A model generated the notes under the pieces. That model saw only the letters and a list, made by a program, of their open reading frames with translations. It did no database searches and was not told the DNA's origin. Both the position numbers and the translations under genes were made by a program. Shown piece after piece: positions 33,750 through 42,122 of a stretch of DNA of 64,000 nt. Position 1 is the first letter of the stretch. Every line of letters starts with the position of its first letter. Origin of the DNA: CAZENU01 sp965117035 (GTDB lineage Bacteria > Chloroflexota > Dehalococcoidia > Lucifugimonadales > CAZENU01); the NCBI GenBank assembly GCA_965117035.1, contig OZ220748.1, positions 1,984,001 through 2,048,000 of the forward strand, in the 5' to 3' direction.

Positions 33750-34928
33750 TCAGGAGCCCGCGGGCGGCTCGTAGAGCCCGGTTGCCGGGTAGTAGTCCGT
33801 CCAGGCGAACCAGAAGGCGGTGAAGCTGGGCACCCTTCGGAGCGCCTCGCCCTCGAGATCGCCGCCCACGGCGACCCCGGTCGCCATGTCCCACGTCGAG
33901 CCGGTCTCCCGGTCGGTCATGAGGAACGGGGAGTCGGCCCGCTCGAAGGTCAGCGAGCGGCCTCCGGGTGACCGGGAGTAGGCGGCCGTGGTCGCGCTGC
34001 CGTTGGTGATGAGAACGACGATGTCGTCGTCCTCGAACGTGTCGTTGATCACCCAGACCCTGCGCAGCTCGCGTATGGGGTAGGCCTTCTGCGCGCTCTC
34101 GCCCGCTATGCCGAGGACGAACTCCTTGGTCCTCAGACGTTCGTCCCTGTTGATCTCGCCCGTCTCGCCGGCCGAGCCGCTCAGGTAGTATCCGAAGTAG
34201 GCGTCTTCGGTGACCGGAAGGTCGTCCTTGTCCAGCACGAGCGTGTCGGGGTACTGCCGCTTCCAGTCGCCCCACGACGTCAGCTGGGAGGCGACTATGT
34301 CGAGCCTGGCCCCGTCCATCGGACCGAAGACGGCCTCGCCGGCGAACTGGCTCCACAGGCTGTTGGTCTCCCGGTCGTACATGACGAGCGAGTTCATCAG
34401 CAGCTTGCCTGACACGCCGAAGGTGAGCTCACGCCCGTCGACCTCGCGGTCGAAGACGATCGCCGAGTAGCACAGCGGGCACCAGGTGACGGCGATCTTC
34501 CTGCCGCCCACGACGTCGTTGACGATCTCCCGGTGTCCCAGGTACGGCACCGAGTAGGCCCGGTGCTCGCCGTTGATGGAGACGCCGATCACCTGCTCGG
34601 ACGGGTCGATTCGCCGCTCCGGCGCCTGGTCCGTCGGCAGCAGCTCGTCCGCCCACTCCACGGTGCGAAAGACGGGATCGAACACGGCCGGGATGCTGTC
34701 CTTGGCCACCCACTGGACAAGGGGGCCCTCGAAGCCGTCCACCCTCACGGCGGTCTCCCACGGGTCCGGCGGAACGACCTCGGCGGGCGGCGGGGTGGGG
34801 GTCGGAGTCGACCGGAGCGGGGCCGGCGTGGGAGTCGGAGGGGCGGGCTCGGAGCAGGCGAGCGCCAGGACGGCGAGCGTGGCGAGCGCGGCGGTCGCGA
34901 CGGCTCGCGGCTTCTTCAGGTCGGGCAT
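33750..34928 (-). CDS. DUF3179 lipoprotein, cysteine form
   Basis: A 392-residue lipoprotein: signal peptide with lipobox LALAC (Cys25), then a Thr/Pro linker to about residue 50. The DUF3179 domain follows: EQVIGVSINGEHRAYSVPYL, then REIVNDVVGG and the CxxC motif TWCPLCYSAIVFD with Cys150 and Cys153, later LTSWGDWKRQYPDT. The function of DUF3179 is not known; the exposed CxxC suggests redox chemistry or metal binding at the cell surface. AAGGAG stands six bases before the ATG. It is the second gene after a paralogue that has TGA at the first of these cysteines (34967-36109), so it serves as an internal reference. Confidence 0.88.
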   Translation of the reverse strand: MPDLKKPRAVATAALATLAVLALACSEPAPPTPTPAPLRSTPTPTPPPAEVVPPDPWETAVRVDGFEGPLVQWVAKDSIPAVFDPVFRTVEWADELLPTDQAPERRIDPSEQVIGVSINGEHRAYSVPYLGHREIVNDVVGGRKIAVTWCPLCYSAIVFDREVDGRELTFGVSGKLLMNSLVMYDRETNSLWSQFAGEAVFGPMDGARLDIVASQLTSWGDWKRQYPDTLVLDKDDLPVTEDAYFGYYLSGSAGETGEINRDERLRTKEFVLGIAGESAQKAYPIRELRRVWVINDTFEDDDIVVLITNGSATTAAYSRSPGGRSLTFERADSPFLMTDRETGSTWDMATGVAVGGDLEGEALRRVPSFTAFWFAWTDYYPATGLYEPPAGS

Positions 34929-34966
34929 TGGCGGCTCCTTGCGTCGTCCCGGTCGGAACGTCGGTG

Positions 34967-36109
34967 TTACGGGACGTACAGCTCGGTGTCGGGATAGTAG
35001 TCGGTCCAGCCGAACCAGAACGACGCGAAGTGGTCGACCCTGTCCAGCCGCTCGCCCGCCAACTCGCCGGCGACGGCCTCGCCGGTGGACTTCAGCCAGG
35101 TGCTGCCTGTCGCCTCGTCGCGTACGTGCAGCTGGTCGTCGGCCGGCGCGAAGGTCAGCTCCTCGCCCCGCGCCGTCCTATCGTACACCGCCGCCGAACC
35201 GCTGTCCGGGTCGATCACGACCAGGATGGGCCGTCCCTCGAAGGTGTCATTGGCGAGGCCTGTCCCGGACAGGTGCCTGAACCCGTAGGCCTTCTGTCCC
35301 GCCTCGCCGACCACGCCCACGACGAGCTCCTTGACGTGGAGGCGGTCGTCCCGGTTCGACTCGCCAAGGATGCCCGCCTTCGAGTTCGAGTAGTAGCTGA
35401 CGTAGGGGTCGTACTTCCGGCCCGCGTCGTCGGTATTCAGCGCCAGCGTGTCCGGATGCTGGGCTTTCCAGGCGGCCCAGGTCGTCAGCTCCGACGCGAC
35501 GAGCTTCAGCCTGCCGCCCTCCAGCGGCCCTTCCAGCGCCTCGCCGGTGAACTGGCTCCACAGGCTGTCGGTCTGGCGGTCGTACATGATGAGCGCGTTC
35601 ATCAGCAGCTTGCCGGACACGCCGAAGGTGAGCTCCTGCCCCTCGAACTCTCGGGCATACACTATGCCCGTAAAGCAGAGCGGTCACCAGGTGACCGCGA
35701 TCGGTCTGCCTCCGACGACGTCGTTGACGATCTCGTGGCGGCTGAGATGCGGGACCGAGTACGCGCGGTGGTCGCCCTCTATGGAGACTCCGATGACTAG
35801 CTCGTCGTCCGCCATCATGGCGCCGGCTTCGTCGGCCGGGACGAAGAAGGGAAAGTCGATGGCGGGTATTCGGTCCTTGGGCAGGACGGTGATGATGTCG
35901 TCGGCCAGAGCGCGCCTGGCCTCCGCCGTCGCGCTGGCGTCCGCCCCCTGGGGTCTCGGCTCGCTCGACTGCGCGCCCACGGCCGTCGCCTCCGGTGCCG
36001 CGGCGGGCGCGGGCTCTTCTGCGCCGCACGAAGCCAGCGCGACGGCGGCGAGCGATGCCATCGCCGCGACCGCTACCCATATCCGGTTGCCGGACCGTCG
36101 GAACACCAT
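34967..36109 (-). CDS. DUF3179 lipoprotein with predicted selenocysteine at an in-frame TGA
   Basis: Read through the TGA at 35684-35686, the gene gives 380 residues: lipobox LASC (Cys28), an Ala/Pro linker and a complete DUF3179 domain. The TGA is codon 142, in VTW-U-PLCFTGIVYA, exactly at the first Cys of the CxxC of its neighbour (VTWCPLCYSAIVFD). Downstream residues keep close identity (LTFGVSGKLLMNALIMYD) in the same frame. A perfect hairpin, GGGCAUA-GUG-UAUGCCC, starts 14 bases after the TGA and fits a bacterial SECIS. A nonsense mutation (TGC to TGA) is the alternative. The gene is divergent from pheS and leads the Cys-form paralogue, 38 bases apart. Confidence 0.85.
35653..35669 (-). 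promoter_or_regulatory. Candidate bacterial SECIS element, first DUF3179 gene
   Basis: On the mRNA, 14 bases after the UGA, a perfect 7-bp stem GGGCAUA/UAUGCCC closes a GUG loop; the loop lies 21 bases after the UGA. A short stem directly inside the reading frame, a small loop with G first and a U next to it, and this distance are what SelB-binding elements of bacteria show. The Cys-form paralogue lacks such a stem at this place. Confidence 0.75.
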
Positions 36110-36219
36110 CCGCGATTGACTCCCCGGGGCCGCGCGTACAAGCCCGGCCCATCAATCGATTCGATGCCGGCCGCGTGATTTCGGTGCGCGGAGCGACCTC
36201 CGGCGCGGGCGGCGGTTCC

Positions 36220-36249
36220 TTGACCGTCTTCCTGAGCCAAACCTATAAT
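36220..36249 (+). promoter_or_regulatory. SigA-type promoter for pheST
   Basis: TTGACC (36220-36225), 18 bases, then a perfect TATAAT (36244-36249), 52 bases before the pheS start. The short leader holds no T-box or attenuator that I can see. Confidence 0.65.
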
Positions 36250-36300
36250 TGAACAATTGCGCCGAACGCGGAGCGATCCGCGCGGATACCGGGAGACGCC

Positions 36301-37353
36301 TTGGCCGAGGACGCGACTACCGAACTTGTAGACGAGGTGCGAGCCAGGGCCCAACGGGACCTCCGGTCGGCGGCCACGCTCGACGCGCTGGACAAGTGGC
36401 GCGTCTCCTACCTGGGCCGCGGCGGCGAGCTGACGCTGGTGCTGCGCACCCTGGGATCGCTCGCGCCGGAGGCCCGCCGCGACGTCGGCGCCGCAGCCAA
36501 CAGGGCGAAGGCGGCCCTGGAGCAGGGCCTGGCGGACCGCCGGGGAGAGATCGAGGACGCCGCCGCCTCCAGCACCGACGAAGAGGCCATCGACGTCACG
36601 CTCCCCGGACGCCCCGCGCCCAGAGGCGGGCTGCATCCCACGACACGGATGGTGCGCGAGATTTGCGACGCCTTCGTGTCGATGGGCTTCGACGTCGTCG
36701 AGGGCCCCGAGGTGGAGTGGGACAGCTACAACTTCGAGGCGCTCAACATTCCCCGCGACCACCCGGCCAGGGACATGTGGAACAGCCTGTGGATCGACTA
36801 CGCCGACGACACCGGCCATCGCCCGATGCTGCTGCGCACGCACACGTCGCCGATGCAGGCGCGCATCATGGAGAAGACGCGGCCGCCGATCAGGGTCGTC
36901 GTGCCCGGCAAGTGCTACCGGTACGAGGCCACGGACGCCACGCACGAGTGGCACTTCTACCAGGTGGAGGGGCTCGCGGTCGACGAGGGGATCACGTTCG
37001 CCGACCTGAAGGGGACGCTGTACGAGTTCGCGCGCCGGATATTCGGCCAGGAGCGCCGGATTCGCTTCAGGTGCGACTACTTCCCGTTCGTCGAGCCGGG
37101 CGTCGACATGTCGATCGACTGCTTCAAGTGCGACGGCGGCGGCTGCCGCATCTGCGGCGGCACGGGCTGGATCGAGATCATGGGCGCCGGGATGGTGCAC
37201 CCGAACGTCCTGCGGGGCGTGGGCTACGATCCCGACGTCTACACCGGGTTCGCCTTCGGCATGGGCCCGGAGCGCATCGCGATGCTCAAGCACGGCATCG
37301 ACGACATCAGGCTCTTCTACTCCAACGACCTGCGCTTCCTGCGCCAGTTCTAG
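36301..37353 (+). CDS. pheS: Phenylalanyl-tRNA synthetase alpha subunit
   Basis: Charges tRNA-Phe together with PheT. The N-terminal coiled coil (1-85) is followed by class II motif 1 (HPTTRMVREICDAFVSMGF), motif 2 in VVVPGKCYRYEATDATHEWHF and motif 3 in GFAFGMGPERIAMLKHGI. A metal-type insert CFKCDGGGCRICGGTGWIE precedes motif 3, as in many bacteria. The start is a TTG chosen because GGGAG lies five bases upstream and there is no other start before the family N-terminus. Length 350 is normal. pheT follows after 24 bases. Confidence 0.96.
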   Translation: MAEDATTELVDEVRARAQRDLRSAATLDALDKWRVSYLGRGGELTLVLRTLGSLAPEARRDVGAAANRAKAALEQGLADRRGEIEDAAASSTDEEAIDVTLPGRPAPRGGLHPTTRMVREICDAFVSMGFDVVEGPEVEWDSYNFEALNIPRDHPARDMWNSLWIDYADDTGHRPMLLRTHTSPMQARIMEKTRPPIRVVVPGKCYRYEATDATHEWHFYQVEGLAVDEGITFADLKGTLYEFARRIFGQERRIRFRCDYFPFVEPGVDMSIDCFKCDGGGCRICGGTGWIEIMGAGMVHPNVLRGVGYDPDVYTGFAFGMGPERIAMLKHGIDDIRLFYSNDLRFLRQF

Positions 37354-37377
37354 CTCGACTCCAAACCTGAGGTCCAC

Positions 37378-39813
37378 ATGCTGGTCCCGCTCTCTTTGCT
37401 CAGGAAATACGTGCCGGTGGCGCTGTCCCCGGCCGAGTTGGCGCACGCGCTGACGATGGCCGGCACAGAGATCGGCGAGGTCGCCGCGGTCGGGGCCGAC
37501 TGGGACAGGGACAAGGTGCTCGTCGGCCGCGTGCTCAGCGTCGACCCGCACCCGAACGCGGACCGGCTCACCCTCCCCACCGTCGACCTCGGCGGCGGCG
37601 AGACGAAGACGGTCGTGTGCGGCGCTCCCAACGTTGCGGCGGGGCAGAAGATCGCCTTCGCGCACGAGGGCGCCCGGCTGTACAGCTACCGGTCCGGCCG
37701 CGTCGAGCCCCTGAAGGCCGCGAAGATCAGGGGCGTGGTCTCGGCCGGCATGGTCTGCTCCGCGCTGGAGCTCGGCCTGGGTGAGGACCACGAGGGCATC
37801 CTGGTGCTGGATGACGACGTTCCGGCCGGGACGCCGCTGGTCGACGTCCTGGGCGACGCCGTCCTCGACGCGGAGGTCACGCCAAACCGGCCCGACTGCC
37901 TGTCGATCCTGGGAGTCGCGCACGAGGTCGCCGCGATCACCGGCGAGACGGTGACCGAGCCCGACCTGTCGTACCCGGAGGACGGAGGCCCGATAGAGGA
38001 GCAGGTCAAGATCGAGATCACGGACCCCGACCTGTGCGGCCGCTACACGGCCAGCCTGATCGCCGGGGTGGCGGTCGGGCCGTCGCCGAAGTGGCTCCAG
38101 GAGGCCCTGGCGCGCCTCGGGCAGCGCTCGATCAACAACATCGTGGACGTGACCAACTTCGTGATGATGGAGTACGGCCAGCCGCTGCACGCCTTCGATT
38201 TCGACACGATCGGGGACAGCACCGTCATCGTCAGGACCGCGCGGGCGGGCGAGTCGCTCGCGACCCTGGACGACGAGACCAAGACGCTGCGGCCGCCGAT
38301 GCTGGTCATCGCGGACCCCGGCCGCGCCATCGCGCTTGCGGGCGTCATCGGCGGCGCCGACACCGCGGTGACGAAGGGCACGACGAACATCCTGCTCGAG
38401 TCGGCCAGCTTCGACGCGATCAACACACGCAAGACTGCTTCCGGCCTGCGGATAAGCTCCGAGGCGGCGTACCGGTTCGAACGGGGCATCAGGGCCGATC
38501 TCGCGCCGCTGGCGCTGCGGCGGGCGACGAAGCTGGTCCTGGAGGTCGCGGGCGGGACGGCCGCGCGAGGCATCATGGACGTCCATCCCGGCCGCGGGCC
38601 CGCGCCGGTCGTGTCCATCTCGCGGCGCCGCATCCGGCAGTCCCTCGGAGTCGACCTCGGCATGGACGAGGTCGAGCGGGTGCTAGCCTCGCTCGGGTTC
38701 GAGCGGGACGGGGCGGCCGGCGGCTCGCCGGACGAGGAGCTCGCGATGCGGGTCCCGTACTGGCGCGCGGACATCGCCATCGAGGACGATCTCGTCGAGG
38801 AGGTCGCCCGGATCGTAGGCTACGACAACATCCCGACGACGATGCTGTCGACGCCGGTCCCGCACCACGAGCCCGACCCGCTCAGGAGGACCCGTGAGAC
38901 GCTGCGGGACCTCCTGGCCGCGGCGGGCATGCAGGAGGTCATCTCATACTCGCTCACGGACAGCGCCACGCTCGACGCCGTGCGGGCATCCGACGGCGGG
39001 CCGGAGCCTGTAGCCATAGCCAACCCGATGAGCAGCGAGATGCAGGTGCTCCGCACCAGCCTGCGGGGCAGCGCGCTGCGCACGCTGGCCGCCAACCTCC
39101 GCGTATCCAGGGGCGACGGGCTGCGGCTGTTCGAGATCGGGAACGTCTACCTCGCGAAGGACGAGGCGAAGGAGCGGGACCTCCCCGAGGAGCGGCAGAT
39201 GGCCGTGGGAGTGCTCGCGGGCCCCCGCGGCGACGTCTCCTGGCTGGTGGAGCAGGGCGACATGGACTTCTTCGACGCCAAGGGCGTGCTCGAGTCGGTC
39301 TCGGACGGCCTCGCCGCCGAGATCGAGTACGAGCCGTCGGACGACCTGGTCATGCGTCCCGGCAGGACCGCCGCGCTGACGTGCGCGGGCAAGCAGGTCG
39401 GCGTCGTCGGCGAGGTCGACCAGGGCGTGCTCGGCCGTTTCGAGGTCGACGTCGCTGTCGCGATGTTCGAGCTGGACGTCGAGGCGCTCTACGAGGCGAT
39501 CGGGGACGAGACCGCGGGCTTCGCGGGCGTGTCGAGGTTCCCGGAGTCGGAGCGCGACTTCGCCCTGCTGGTCGACGAGGCCGTTCCGTCGGCCCGGATA
39601 CACAGGATCATCGGCCAGCACAAGCTGGTCGTTCGCGCCGCCCCGTTCGACATATACTCCGGCGAGGGCGTGCCGGCCGGCAAGAAGTCGATCGCCTACC
39701 GGGTCGCCTTCCAGTCGCCCGCCGGCACCCTGACGACGGCCGAGGTCGACCGCGCGCAGGGCGACATACTCAGGCGGCTCGGCCGGGAGGTCGGGGCGGA
39801 GCTGCGAGGATAG
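37378..39813 (+). CDS. pheT: Phenylalanyl-tRNA synthetase beta subunit
   Basis: The 811-residue beta subunit forms the (alpha-beta)2 enzyme. Domains in order: N-terminal and tRNA-binding EMAP-like domain (about 40-150, with VLSVDPHPNADRLTL), B3/B4 editing domain (about 215-390, RSINNIVDVTNFVMMEYGQP and LLESASFD), B5 (about 400-475), catalytic-like core (NPMSSEMQVLRTSL) and C-terminal FDX-ACB anticodon-binding domain (about 715-811, RFPESERDFALLVDE). GAGG lies six bases before the ATG. Two bases separate its stop from the moeA start, so all three genes may be on one message. Confidence 0.96.
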   Translation: MLVPLSLLRKYVPVALSPAELAHALTMAGTEIGEVAAVGADWDRDKVLVGRVLSVDPHPNADRLTLPTVDLGGGETKTVVCGAPNVAAGQKIAFAHEGARLYSYRSGRVEPLKAAKIRGVVSAGMVCSALELGLGEDHEGILVLDDDVPAGTPLVDVLGDAVLDAEVTPNRPDCLSILGVAHEVAAITGETVTEPDLSYPEDGGPIEEQVKIEITDPDLCGRYTASLIAGVAVGPSPKWLQEALARLGQRSINNIVDVTNFVMMEYGQPLHAFDFDTIGDSTVIVRTARAGESLATLDDETKTLRPPMLVIADPGRAIALAGVIGGADTAVTKGTTNILLESASFDAINTRKTASGLRISSEAAYRFERGIRADLAPLALRRATKLVLEVAGGTAARGIMDVHPGRGPAPVVSISRRRIRQSLGVDLGMDEVERVLASLGFERDGAAGGSPDEELAMRVPYWRADIAIEDDLVEEVARIVGYDNIPTTMLSTPVPHHEPDPLRRTRETLRDLLAAAGMQEVISYSLTDSATLDAVRASDGGPEPVAIANPMSSEMQVLRTSLRGSALRTLAANLRVSRGDGLRLFEIGNVYLAKDEAKERDLPEERQMAVGVLAGPRGDVSWLVEQGDMDFFDAKGVLESVSDGLAAEIEYEPSDDLVMRPGRTAALTCAGKQVGVVGEVDQGVLGRFEVDVAVAMFELDVEALYEAIGDETAGFAGVSRFPESERDFALLVDEAVPSARIHRIIGQHKLVVRAAPFDIYSGEGVPAGKKSIAYRVAFQSPAGTLTTAEVDRAQGDILRRLGREVGAELRG

Positions 39814-39815
39814 AC

Positions 39816-41111
39816 ATGGGAGAGCACATCCACAGGCACCGCCACGAGGCGATGCTCAGCGTCGAGGAGGCCAGGGAGCGCATCCTGCGGTTCTTCGACG
39901 TGCTTCCGGCCGAGGACGCGCCGATCCTGGAGGCGCAGGGCCAGGTGCTGGCCGAGGACGTCGTGGGGGCCTTCGACATTCCGTCGCTCGACAACTCGGC
40001 CATGGACGGCTTCGCCGTCCAGTCAGACAGCCTCCAGGGCGCGGGGGAGTCCGCGCCGGTGGAGCTACGGGTCGTCGGCTCGGTGGCCGCGGGCGCGCTG
40101 CCGACGGCCGACGTCGGGCCGGGGACGGCCGTCCGAATCATGACCGGGGCGCCGATCCCGGACGGCGCGGACTCGGTCGTCCCGTTCGAGGACACCGACG
40201 AGTCGGAGCGCAAGGCGGCCGGCGCCGGCATGGACCGTGTCGGGATGCGCCACGAGCCCGCGCCGGGCGAGAACGTCAGGCGCGCGGGCAAGGACATCAG
40301 GCGCGGCCAGCTCGTGCTGGAGAAGGGCGCGACGCTGCGGCCGGCCGAGATCGGCGTGCTCGCCTCCCTCGGCCGTCGGACTGTCAGGGTCGTGCGGCGT
40401 CCGACCGTGGCCATCCTGGCGACGGGCGACGAGCTCGTGGAGATCGGCACTGAGGCGGCGCCCGGGAAGGTGTACGACAGCAACAGCTACACGATCGTGT
40501 CCGCAGTCCGAAGGGCCGGCGGAGTGCCGTCCAGGCTCGGGATCGCGGCCGACGACCTGGACGACCTGGACGCGAAGCTGGACCGGGCGGCCGGCGCCGA
40601 CATGCTCATCACCACGGCGGGAGTGTCGAAGGGAGACTACGACGTCGTGAAGGACGTCCTGGCCCGACGCGGCAAGGTGGAGCTCTGGTCGGTGCGAATG
40701 CGGCCGGCGAAGCCGCTGGCGTTCGGCACGATCAGGATCGGCCCGGAGGGCACGGTCCCGCACCTTGGGCTTCCCGGCAACCCGGTGAGCGCCCTCGTCG
40801 CGTTCGAGCAGTTCGGCCGGGCGGCCATACACAAGATGATGGGACGCGGCGCGGCCGCGAGGCCGACCATCGAGGCCGTGCTCGATGAGCCCATCCACAA
40901 CATGGACGGTCGCAGGGTATACGCGCGTGCGATAGTATCGCGCCGCGACGGTGGCTACGTGGCCCGGCTCACCGGCGACCAGGGCTCCAACCTGCTGACG
41001 TCCATGGCGCGGGCCAACGGCCTGGCCATCTGTCCCGAAGACGAGGCCGTCAAGCACGCCGGCGAGACGGTGAAGGTCGAGATGATCGACTGGCCCGAGG
41101 AAGTCTTCTAA
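39816..41111 (+). CDS. moeA: Molybdopterin molybdenumtransferase MoeA
   Basis: MoeA inserts molybdate into adenylylated molybdopterin. The N-terminus is His-rich (MGEHIHRHRHEAM), an unusual extension. Then DIPSLDNSAMDGFAV, RIMTGAPIPDGADSVVPFED, and the MoCF-binding domain with ILATGDELVE, YDSNSYTIVSAVRRAGG, TTAGVSKGDYD and GLPGNPVSALVAFEQF, all characteristic. Length 431 is slightly above 400-410. The ATG has GAGG six bases upstream and lies two bases after the pheT stop. No molybdenum enzyme is found in the window. Confidence 0.95.
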   Translation: MGEHIHRHRHEAMLSVEEARERILRFFDVLPAEDAPILEAQGQVLAEDVVGAFDIPSLDNSAMDGFAVQSDSLQGAGESAPVELRVVGSVAAGALPTADVGPGTAVRIMTGAPIPDGADSVVPFEDTDESERKAAGAGMDRVGMRHEPAPGENVRRAGKDIRRGQLVLEKGATLRPAEIGVLASLGRRTVRVVRRPTVAILATGDELVEIGTEAAPGKVYDSNSYTIVSAVRRAGGVPSRLGIAADDLDDLDAKLDRAAGADMLITTAGVSKGDYDVVKDVLARRGKVELWSVRMRPAKPLAFGTIRIGPEGTVPHLGLPGNPVSALVAFEQFGRAAIHKMMGRGAAARPTIEAVLDEPIHNMDGRRVYARAIVSRRDGGYVARLTGDQGSNLLTSMARANGLAICPEDEAVKHAGETVKVEMIDWPEEVF

Positions 41112-41179
41112 CCGCCGCACGCGACCGGATCTTCGGCGCGGCGGCTCTCATAAAGTCGTAAAGGGGGAACGCGGCCCAA

Positions 41180-41599
41180 ATGGCAGATAACGGCACCGAT
41201 AGACGATACTACGTCGACATCGATGGAGAGCGGATTCCTGGCGGTTCCGCGGCGGCCCTTGTCGCCACGCGAAGGTGCAGGGACTGCACAGACCTGGACG
41301 ACGGCGACCTCACCGGCGACCCCGCCGAGGCCGTCGCGTTGATAGTCGACCATTGCTCGAACACGACGGACTACCTGCTGCCCGACACGCCGCTCAGGGA
41401 GGCCGTATTCCGGGTGATCCTGGAGAGCGGCAACGAGCCGAAGACGGCGGAGGAGATCAGCGAGACGCTGGTCAGCCGGTGGGAGTCGAACCCGAGTCGG
41501 GAGGTCTCCCCACGGGTGCTGGGCAGGCTCCTCGATCACGGCTGGAGCTATCGCATCGTGCCCTTCGAGGAGCCGGAAGAAGAACCTGAGTCCGCGTAG
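41180..41599 (+). CDS. Conserved-looking hypothetical protein (139 aa)
   Basis: I do not recognise this protein. It begins with a Tyr/Asp-rich strand (RRYYVDIDGERIPGG), has an RRCRDC dipeptide-spaced cysteine pair near residue 32-35, then DYLLPDTPLREAVFRVILESG and AEEISETLVSRW, which look like a small winged-helix or HTH-like alpha bundle, and an acidic C-terminus (EEPEEEPESA). Composition and codon use match the neighbours, which supports coding. It lies downstream of moeA, 68 bases apart, on the same strand. Confidence 0.6.
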   Translation: MADNGTDRRYYVDIDGERIPGGSAAALVATRRCRDCTDLDDGDLTGDPAEAVALIVDHCSNTTDYLLPDTPLREAVFRVILESGNEPKTAEEISETLVSRWESNPSREVSPRVLGRLLDHGWSYRIVPFEEPEEEPESA

Positions 41600-41667
41600 G
41601 CCGCCTGCGCGCCGCGCAAGCGTGGCGGCGTCGAGTCGTCAGGGGGACGGGTCGGGGTCCGGGGAGC

Positions 41668-41817
41668 CTAGAGGTCTTCTTCGTCGCGCGGCTTGCGCTT
41701 CTTCTTGATGACCTCTACTTCGGTGGGGGCGAGCGGTGGGGGCGATATTGCCACCGGCTTGGCGGCCTTCTTCTTGGGCTTCTTGGTCTCTCGTTTCGAC
41801 GCGTGGCCTCTCGGCAT
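41668..41817 (-). CDS. Small lysine-rich basic protein (49 aa)
   Basis: An ATG at 41817 with GGAGG six bases upstream opens a 49-codon frame: MPRGHASKRETKKPKKK, a Pro/Ala middle, then EVEVIKKKRKPRDEEDL and a TAG. The excellent ribosome site and balanced composition (basic ends with an acidic tail) support a real gene. Similar short basic proteins beginning M-x-RGHxSKRETKKPKK are, from memory, widespread in Chloroflexota. Their role is unknown; nucleic-acid or ribosome binding would fit but is inference. Confidence 0.6.
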   Translation of the reverse strand: MPRGHASKRETKKPKKKAAKPVAISPPPLAPTEVEVIKKKRKPRDEEDL

Positions 41818-41888
41818 GGTCCACCTCCGGATAGCTCGTGAACAGCCGCGGTACCCTCAAGTTTAGAACACCCGGCTCGCGAGTGTAA

Positions 41889-41931
41889 AGAATGGGATAG
41901 TGGATAGTGAATAGTGGGTAGTGGATAGCTG
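41889..41931. repeat. Heptamer tandem tract, second copy
   Basis: GTGGATA, GTGAATA, GTGGGTA, GTGGATA and flanking decayed units, the same family as at 8399-8440, about 70 bases upstream of the small basic protein gene. Confidence 0.7.
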
Positions 41932-42056
41932 GAGAAGGCGGGACGCGGGCAAGGGCGGGCGGTGGCGGATCCGCGCGTAGTGTTTGGGGCGGCGGTTGGC
42001 CGCGCTACTCGACTCCGAACGGCCATGGGATGCGAGTCCGCTCCGATGGCGGGCTG

Positions 42057-42086
42057 TTGTGCCGGCGAGCGGGCGGTGACTATAAT
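42057..42086 (+). promoter_or_regulatory. Possible promoter for the aminotransferase gene
   Basis: A perfect TATAAT at 42081-42086 lies 18 bases after a weak TTGTGC (42057-42062) and 37 bases before the start codon. Confidence 0.5.
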
Positions 42087-42122
42087 GTGCCGCGCCCCGA
42101 CGCCCGGCGACAGGAGGGAACG

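Noticed and set aside
35684..35686. TGA as a plain stop that splits the DUF3179 gene into two ORFs
   Set aside because: Frame and homology continue on both sides, the codon sits at the CxxC Cys, a SECIS-like hairpin follows and a second paralogue has the same arrangement. A nonsense mutation remains the alternative.
36073..38586. 837-codon open frame on the minus strand
   Set aside because: It is antisense to pheS and pheT and has Arg/Val/Asp/His-rich composition typical of the complement of high-G+C coding DNA.
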